Of a stretch of 64,000 nt of DNA, positions 58,765 through 64,000 are shown one piece after another (position 1 is the stretch's first letter; each line of letters opens with the position of its first letter). Both the position numbers and the translations under genes were made by a program. The stretch comes from Tatumella sp. JGM118. Its GTDB lineage: Bacteria > Pseudomonadota > Gammaproteobacteria > Enterobacterales > Enterobacteriaceae. The notes beneath the pieces were generated by a model. It did no database searches. It had not been told where the DNA came from and saw nothing but the letters and a program-made list of their open reading frames with translations. The stretch is from positions 310,001 through 374,000 of the forward strand of contig NZ_JAERJR010000001.1 of the NCBI RefSeq assembly GCF_018257515.1, in the 5' to 3' direction.

Positions 58765-61677
58765 GGGCGGATAGCCTGCAATACGTCCATCCTCCAGCCA
58801 GCAAAGGGCATCCGGGCAGTCAGACCCTTCCGGCAGGCTGAGTGTTATGCTGACCGTTGCCGCTGGCAGAACCTGTCCCCCGGCCACCGTCACCCGGGTC
58901 ACCTCCGGCAGACGGCTGAACCGTCCCTGGTCATCCGCCTGCCAGTGTAATGTTACCCACAATCCCCGGGTGATGTCTTCGTCACTCAATCCGGCAGTCT
59001 CCGGCTGCAGGGTCAGCAGAGGTATGGCCGGGCCTGTTTCACTGTCCGCCCCCCTGAAGCCCAGTACTGTCCGGTGCTGCAAAAAGATCTCAAGTTGTGC
59101 GGTAGCATGGGCATCCGGGAATTCCGGTAACGAAAGTAATACCTCAGAAGCAGGGATCCTCCCGTTGTCGTTCATAACCCCCGTCACCCGCAGCAGGTTG
59201 ACCTCGGGAAGTGTATGGGTGGCAAAGCAGCCGGCCAGCAATTTTCTGCGGGTGATTAACCGGTGTATTAAGGCACCGAGGACACTGCCGTATTTCCCGT
59301 GCGGTAACTTTCCTTCGCGACAGAACGGGACAATCTCGCTGATCGGCAGTCTGTCTGGTGTAATCACCCGTTCAGGAGGCAGCGAGAGGCCTCTCTCCAG
59401 TCGCTGCCGGATAAAGGGGAGTGTCGCATTGCCGCCGAAACAGAGGATAATATCCGGACGGTGTTCCGTGACGTTGTCACAAATGAGTGACAATAGCCGA
59501 CTGAGTCGGCAGTTTTCTGCACTGAAAAACGTTTCAGCCTCCGCCATAGAAATGGTCAGCGGCATCTCTGTCGGGTCACAGACCGGCATGCATGCCGATA
59601 ATTCACTCACCCTGGCGGAAAAATAGTTCACTACCTGCGGGTCGGGGGGGGCCGGCAGATACTCTGTCGCCTTGCCCTCCATCAGTGGCAATGATCTCTC
59701 CGCCTGCCGGTAGCGTTGCAGCAGTGTTATCGACAGCGGCCGCAGAAACTGAGTCACAAATTGTCTTCGCCAGCCATTATCACCGTCACAACTGACCCCG
59801 GGGGTGAATAGCTGACGGAGTACACCGGCAGGCCGCGCGATCCCTGACCGTTGCAGATGTTGTTCCAGTGCCGGCAGGAAAAACCATCGCGTGATATCCG
59901 TTAACAGTGATTCGCCGGCCACAGGATAGGCACCGCGATAACTATGAGTGCTCTGCAAGCCTCTCAGGCCGGGGCCGCTGACCTCTGCAAGCCGATAGCG
60001 GGTAACAGCAACCGTCAGTGAATCTGCCCCGCAATCAAGGGTAGCAATGCGGAGTTCCTGCGGGGTGCCGGTCAGGGAAGCGCGTTGCCACTGGCGTATC
60101 AGACCGGCACAGGGCTGGCGGGGATCCGCGGCGAGACAGAGTTGCTGATACAGCCAGAGCAACTGCCCGTAATTATTATCCCGCAGAATAATCTCCACCC
60201 GGCCCGGATCAATGGCGTCGTTTTGTTGTCCACTGGCCCGACCGCCGCTCAGTCGCTGATGAACCAGCGCCAGGGCCTGGCCGGTGAGCCGTTGAATTTT
60301 TGCTTTTTCGATGGCCGTGGTGGTCCCCGGCAGCACCAGCGTTACCGAACGGATCGCCCGAAAGCGGTGACTGTCCGGCATCTGCCGGCGGTGCTGCGGA
60401 CTGTTTATCTGGATCAGCGTGTGGCTGAGCAGTTCACACAGCATAAACATCATCAGACTGGCGGGCGGAAAAGAGGCCTCCGTCACCGGAAAGCGGGTGC
60501 CGGGCGGTAAGTCACTCAGAAGTTCAGCCTGATCATTTAACAGGCAGGTAAACGGGGACAAAATGGCTTTGCCATGAAAGGGCTGGTGGTGCGGATACTC
60601 CCAGCCATTATGCAACGGTCTGTCATCCCGCAGCGCCCGGCAGGGGTTACTGACGCCCTGACGGCCATCACCGCAATATAACGGACGGGTCAGTTGCCGC
60701 GCTTCATCCCCGGTTCTGACCATCGAAGGCCAGCAAAAGGCATCTGCCCGGCCACTGGCGGCGGAAAATCCCCCCTGATCAAACGGGGATACGGCGAAGG
60801 CGATTTCACTGCTGAAACATCCTTCGCTAACGCGTGACGGCGCCGACAGCTGGCGGATCTTCAGCTCCCGGCTGTATTGCAGTCCATTATTCTCACCCGG
60901 GTGCTCTTCACTGATGACCCCGCAACTGCGGTTGTTACCGGTATCCAGGATCAGATCAACGGGGACAGGGTCGCGGGCGGTTTGCGCCGGAAAAATCACG
61001 ACCGGCTCTTCTCCCAGCACGCGGTGGAAAAGCTCCAGCAGATTCAGATAGTGGGCCTGATGCGTAAAATCCCGGCGGTTATTTCTGTCAAAAGACGAGG
61101 CGGGCTCTGTCTGGCCGGCAGTTTCCTCCCTGAATACCGCCCGCAGCCAGTTATCCAGCCAGCGTTGTCGGATAAAACCGGCGATTTCCGTATCCTGCCA
61201 GCAAATCCCGAAGGTCCGCTGGTTATCGCAATCGCTGCTATCCGGTTGCAGCAACGGGTCTTCTCCCGTCGTGGTATCAAAGGCCAGGGAAAGCGTGCAG
61301 CAATCCGTTGCCGCATCCTCTCCGGCCGTGATAAACCCCCGTACCCAGTTAACCGGCCCCTGGCCATAGTGACCCGGGGAAAGACTGCGGAAAAAAGGTA
61401 ACGGCAACCACACATTCCGGTAATGACGCAGACTGTCCTTCAGTCGGGCATGATATTCCGGACGGACGATCTCTTCACCGCGATGATCACCGTCCGGCAG
61501 AACAAAGCGGCCCGGACGGCCGGACTGATAAACACGAACTAAGGGGCCGGCTGCCGTCTGACGGACAAAGTATCTGTCGTGATCGCGCAGGGCAGGCGGC
61601 AGGGAAAAATCAGCAAACTGAATGCCGCTGTTCGCCAGCAGGACGAACCGCTGAGCCAGCAGGGAGCTTAATGACAT
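58756..61677 (-). CDS. srfB: SrfB virulence-factor family protein
   Basis: 973 residues, of the SrfB family (PF07520) first named in the Salmonella srfABC operon under SsrB control. No signal peptide or membrane helix. Two stretches look like the nucleotide-binding motifs of the Hsp70/actin superfamily: IATLDCGADSLTVAVTRYR near residue 547 (phosphate-type loop) and IILCFGGNATLPFIRQRL near 744 (adenosine-type loop). An ATPase or chaperone-like role is therefore possible but unproven. It overlaps srfA by 1 bp (TAATG), so it is translationally coupled. The expected srfC is not downstream; the barnase-barstar pair is there instead, on the opposite strand. Confidence 0.85.
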   Translation of the reverse strand: MSLSSLLAQRFVLLANSGIQFADFSLPPALRDHDRYFVRQTAAGPLVRVYQSGRPGRFVLPDGDHRGEEIVRPEYHARLKDSLRHYRNVWLPLPFFRSLSPGHYGQGPVNWVRGFITAGEDAATDCCTLSLAFDTTTGEDPLLQPDSSDCDNQRTFGICWQDTEIAGFIRQRWLDNWLRAVFREETAGQTEPASSFDRNNRRDFTHQAHYLNLLELFHRVLGEEPVVIFPAQTARDPVPVDLILDTGNNRSCGVISEEHPGENNGLQYSRELKIRQLSAPSRVSEGCFSSEIAFAVSPFDQGGFSAASGRADAFCWPSMVRTGDEARQLTRPLYCGDGRQGVSNPCRALRDDRPLHNGWEYPHHQPFHGKAILSPFTCLLNDQAELLSDLPPGTRFPVTEASFPPASLMMFMLCELLSHTLIQINSPQHRRQMPDSHRFRAIRSVTLVLPGTTTAIEKAKIQRLTGQALALVHQRLSGGRASGQQNDAIDPGRVEIILRDNNYGQLLWLYQQLCLAADPRQPCAGLIRQWQRASLTGTPQELRIATLDCGADSLTVAVTRYRLAEVSGPGLRGLQSTHSYRGAYPVAGESLLTDITRWFFLPALEQHLQRSGIARPAGVLRQLFTPGVSCDGDNGWRRQFVTQFLRPLSITLLQRYRQAERSLPLMEGKATEYLPAPPDPQVVNYFSARVSELSACMPVCDPTEMPLTISMAEAETFFSAENCRLSRLLSLICDNVTEHRPDIILCFGGNATLPFIRQRLERGLSLPPERVITPDRLPISEIVPFCREGKLPHGKYGSVLGALIHRLITRRKLLAGCFATHTLPEVNLLRVTGVMNDNGRIPASEVLLSLPEFPDAHATAQLEIFLQHRTVLGFRGADSETGPAIPLLTLQPETAGLSDEDITRGLWVTLHWQADDQGRFSRLPEVTRVTVAGGQVLPAATVSITLSLPEGSDCPDALCWLEDGRIAGYPPSV

Positions 61678-62894
61678 TATTCAGGCTCCCTGGAGTAAAG
61701 GATAACCGGGCGGGGGGGCTGTTGATTATTCTCTGCAATGGTACAGGCTGCATTGTCACCTGAGCGGGTACAAAGTATATCGGGTACGGGCTGCCGGCGA
61801 CCGTTGCTGCAGGTGGCCCGGTAACGGCTGCGCAATGAGAGTTTACCGGAGGGTAACCATCCGGCCTGGCTCTTCGCCTGACATCGGATGTTATTGCTGA
61901 GAGACATCACGACTGCTCCCTGACCATCTTTATAAGTAAAGCGGAGCCGTACAGACTGACCGCCGTTCTTCAGCAGGGCAAACCAGCGGCCATTCATAAA
62001 GCCGATATCGCCCGCTTTCTGCGCCTGCTCCGGTAACTTCAACCGCTCCGGCGGCGGTTTTTGCTGTGTCACCGGGGGCTTGTGCACCGTCGCGATGGGC
62101 TGCAGAACTGCCGGAGTCCGGGGAAGGTGGATTGCGATTAAAGTCTTTTGTGACGTTGTCACCTCCTCCGGGGCCGGTGGCTTAACTACGGCCGCTGGCG
62201 GCCCGGGCTGCGGGGGTAGCGGCAACTGACCAAAGCGTCGGGATACGCCATAGACGACCAGCAGCGTCAGCAATACCCCTGAAACCAGCGGTATCGCGTA
62301 TCGGCGCCGGGACCGTCTGAACAACGGTGTCCGCCGGGTCATTACCTGTTCAGGGAGAGGGGCTGTAACCGTAAGATCGTGAGCCACCCCGATCACCGGC
62401 AGGTCTGGCGGTGATAACTGAATGGCCAGTTGTTGCAGTATCTCCTCCGCTCCGCCATCACTGCTTCGGAAGCCCCAGCCGGTGATCACCGGCTGGTTAC
62501 CGGCCAGCCAGAGTGAGTCAGGCCCCGGAAAGCAGGCAATCTTATCGAGCAATTCGGCATAAAACAGCCCTGCCGGATACCCGGAGTTCAGGCACTGCTC
62601 ACGGAGTGCCTGCAGGCGGGTAAAGGCTGACTGTAACAAACCAATGGCTTGCTGTTGGCGGGTTTCATTGGCCTCTTTCCAGGGGATCACCGGGCCTTCG
62701 AGCGGAGTAAACCACTCAGCGACCGCACTGTGCGGCCCTTTGACCGGGAGGGCGAAACAGGCGGCGATCTCCGGCATTCCCTGCAGTTGTAACAAGGCAT
62801 GGAATTGATCGCTGTATTCAGTGACCGGCAGGCCGCGCAGTCCGGACGGGGCGCAGCCCCCGGGGGGGTGACCGGTAAGGAATGTATATGTCAT
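61677..62894 (-). CDS. srfA: SrfA virulence-factor family protein
   Basis: 405 residues. The N-terminal ~190 residues are soluble (GCAPSGLRGLPVTEYSDQFHALLQLQGMPE). One membrane helix is near 200-220 (YAIPLVSGVLLTLLVVYGV, after an Arg-rich stretch), then a Pro-rich stalk (PPQPGPPAAVVKPPAPEE) and a small C-terminal domain with four cysteines (RCQAKS, ATCSNG, ILCTRSG, ACTIA). The arrangement suggests a bitopic protein with a periplasmic C-terminal domain. It resembles SrfA of the srfABC operon and is cotranscribed with srfB. Molecular function is not known. Confidence 0.78.
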   Translation of the reverse strand: MTYTFLTGHPPGGCAPSGLRGLPVTEYSDQFHALLQLQGMPEIAACFALPVKGPHSAVAEWFTPLEGPVIPWKEANETRQQQAIGLLQSAFTRLQALREQCLNSGYPAGLFYAELLDKIACFPGPDSLWLAGNQPVITGWGFRSSDGGAEEILQQLAIQLSPPDLPVIGVAHDLTVTAPLPEQVMTRRTPLFRRSRRRYAIPLVSGVLLTLLVVYGVSRRFGQLPLPPQPGPPAAVVKPPAPEEVTTSQKTLIAIHLPRTPAVLQPIATVHKPPVTQQKPPPERLKLPEQAQKAGDIGFMNGRWFALLKNGGQSVRLRFTYKDGQGAVVMSLSNNIRCQAKSQAGWLPSGKLSLRSRYRATCSNGRRQPVPDILCTRSGDNAACTIAENNQQPPRPVILYSREPE

Positions 62895-63046
62895 TGAATG
62901 CCTTTCGCGGTGTAAGAAATTGCCAGCAAAATTACAGGCAGATATTACGCAGCCGGATACTCAGCAAAACGTGACATAAAACGATAAATTGACCGCCTTA
63001 CCGGACCATTACCTGCCGTGCCGGCAAGGGGGGCGCAGGCGGGAGA

Positions 63047-64000
63047 TCATTTTTTTACCCTGTGTCCGGCGCGGTTGCGACGGAACGGTTTTTGCCAGCG
63101 GTAACCGGAGGGCCGGGACGGACGATGTATAGTCACCACCCGCCGGCTAAGCAGAATATGGCACAGGCTGCCGCCAATCATCCCCCAGAAGGCAGGGCCG
63201 ACACCGGCGAGAGAAACACCGGACGCAGTGATCAGGAAAGTCACTATCGCTGTATCCCGCTGTTCCGGGCGCTCCAGGCAACGGTGCAGGCTGCCGGCCA
63301 GCGGGGTCAGTAAGGCCAGGCCGGCCACGGTATGGATAAAGACCGGAGGAAGTGTGCTGAACAGCACGGCAATCGCTGAGCCAAACACCCCGGTGACCAG
63401 ATAGAACAGGCCGGCTATCGCCGCCGCCACCCAGCGCTGGTTACGCTGCGGGTGCACGTCTTCGCCCATACAGATGGCGGCAGTAATAGCGGCAATACAC
63501 ACCGAAAAACCGCCAAACGGAGAGAGTAACAGGGCAACCGCGCCGGTGAGGGTGGTGACCTGTGAGACCGGCACCGGATAGCCGTGAGCATTGAGGGTGG
63601 CGATGCCGGGGGCATTCTGAGAAGCCATACTGACCAGAAAATAGGGCAAACCGACACCCAGTAACAGCGGAATATTGATCGACGGGCTGATAAAAACCGG
63701 TGCCGACAGATGCCAGCTGACCCCTGACAGAGAGGTTTGTCCCTGAACGATGATCACCAATGCGCCGGTCAGCAGGGTGAAAAACACCGCATAACGGGGG
63801 GACCAGCGGCGTGCCAGCAGAAAACTCAGACACATCGCCAGACAGAGCGGTAAATTTTGCTGCAGTCCGCTGAAGGTCTGTAACCCGAAGTGCAACAGGA
63901 TCCCCGCCAGCATCCCGGACGCGATAGAAGCGGGAATATAACGCATCAGTTTTGAAAACAGTCCGCTGACGCCACAGATAACGATCAGCAGATTAGTGAA
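63047..64000 (-). CDS. BenE family (YdcO-like) transporter, 5' end beyond the window
   Basis: 318 residues are visible; the N-terminus continues past the right edge (the frame is open through 64000 with TNLLIVICGVSGLFSKL upstream of the first in-window Met at 63946). Polytopic benzoate/H+ symporter family. MRYIPASIASGMLAGILLHFGLQ, VSMASQNAPGIATLNAHGYPVPVS and FSPFGGFSVCIAAITAAICMGEDVHP match E. coli YdcO closely, so ydcO is the probable name. Substrate is uncertain; benzoate for BenE itself. Confidence 0.9.
   Translation of the reverse strand, partial: FTNLLIVICGVSGLFSKLMRYIPASIASGMLAGILLHFGLQTFSGLQQNLPLCLAMCLSFLLARRWSPRYAVFFTLLTGALVIIVQGQTSLSGVSWHLSAPVFISPSINIPLLLGVGLPYFLVSMASQNAPGIATLNAHGYPVPVSQVTTLTGAVALLLSPFGGFSVCIAAITAAICMGEDVHPQRNQRWVAAAIAGLFYLVTGVFGSAIAVLFSTLPPVFIHTVAGLALLTPLAGSLHRCLERPEQRDTAIVTFLITASGVSLAGVGPAFWGMIGGSLCHILLSRRVVTIHRPSRPSGYRWQKPFRRNRAGHRVKK

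Overview
The window is a 64 kb stretch of a gammaproteobacterial chromosome of the order Enterobacterales. Almost every gene has a close match, in recalled sequence and in order, to the replication-terminus region of Escherichia coli (E. coli b1708 down to b1610), but with many E. coli genes missing. Moderate G+C, srfA/srfB virulence-factor genes and the trimmed gene content would fit an Erwiniaceae-type genome; the genus cannot be fixed from sequence alone. A tus gene with a perfect Ter core site (55061-55077) confirms the terminus location.

Layout. 1-7.6 kb: tail of nlpC, then selO, aroH, the sRNA gene rprA with an RcsB-type box, ydiK and ydiJ. 7.6-9.0 kb: a Fur-box-controlled gene of unknown function and about 0.5 kb of ~120-bp tandem repeats, in the place where E. 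coli keeps menI, sufABCDSE and ldtE. 9.0-11.0 kb: lpp and pykF. 11.5-17.1 kb: a trehalose locus treR-treB-treC plus a LamB-type porin, next to two tRNA-Val(GAC) genes. 17.6-24.9 kb: mdtK, ribE, cfa, punC, punR, purR and the 29-residue membrane protein gene ynhF. 25-33.8 kb: mepH, grxD, rnt, gloA, nemA, ydhL, the ydhIJK efflux genes, slyA and slyB. 34-38.3 kb: anmK, pdxH, tyrS, pdxY. 38.4-40.8 kb: a divergent SDR/LysR pair followed by a ~80-bp tandem repeat. 40.8-49 kb: dtpA, then nth with the complete rsxABCDGE (Rnf-type) operon. 49-55 kb: add, an 82-residue orphan, ydgA, fumC, tus with Ter. 55-64 kb is the accessory end: a ROK sugar kinase, an Rrf2-family regulator, a MarA/SoxS-type regulator with a repeated promoter motif, a repeat-bearing intergenic region, a barnase-barstar pair, srfB and srfA without srfC, and a benE-family transporter cut by the window edge.

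How the genes work together. The tre locus takes trehalose from outer-membrane diffusion (porin), through PTS phosphorylation (TreB), to hydrolysis of trehalose-6-phosphate (TreC), under a LacI-type repressor whose operator palindrome lies before treB. RsxABCDGE forms a membrane electron-transfer complex. NemA and GloA both deal with reactive electrophiles. PunR/PunC and PurR connect nucleoside uptake and purine control. The most unusual parts are the secreted-type RNase with its inhibitor placed tail-to-tail against the srfAB operon, and the Fur-controlled orphan plus repeats where the suf operon is expected.
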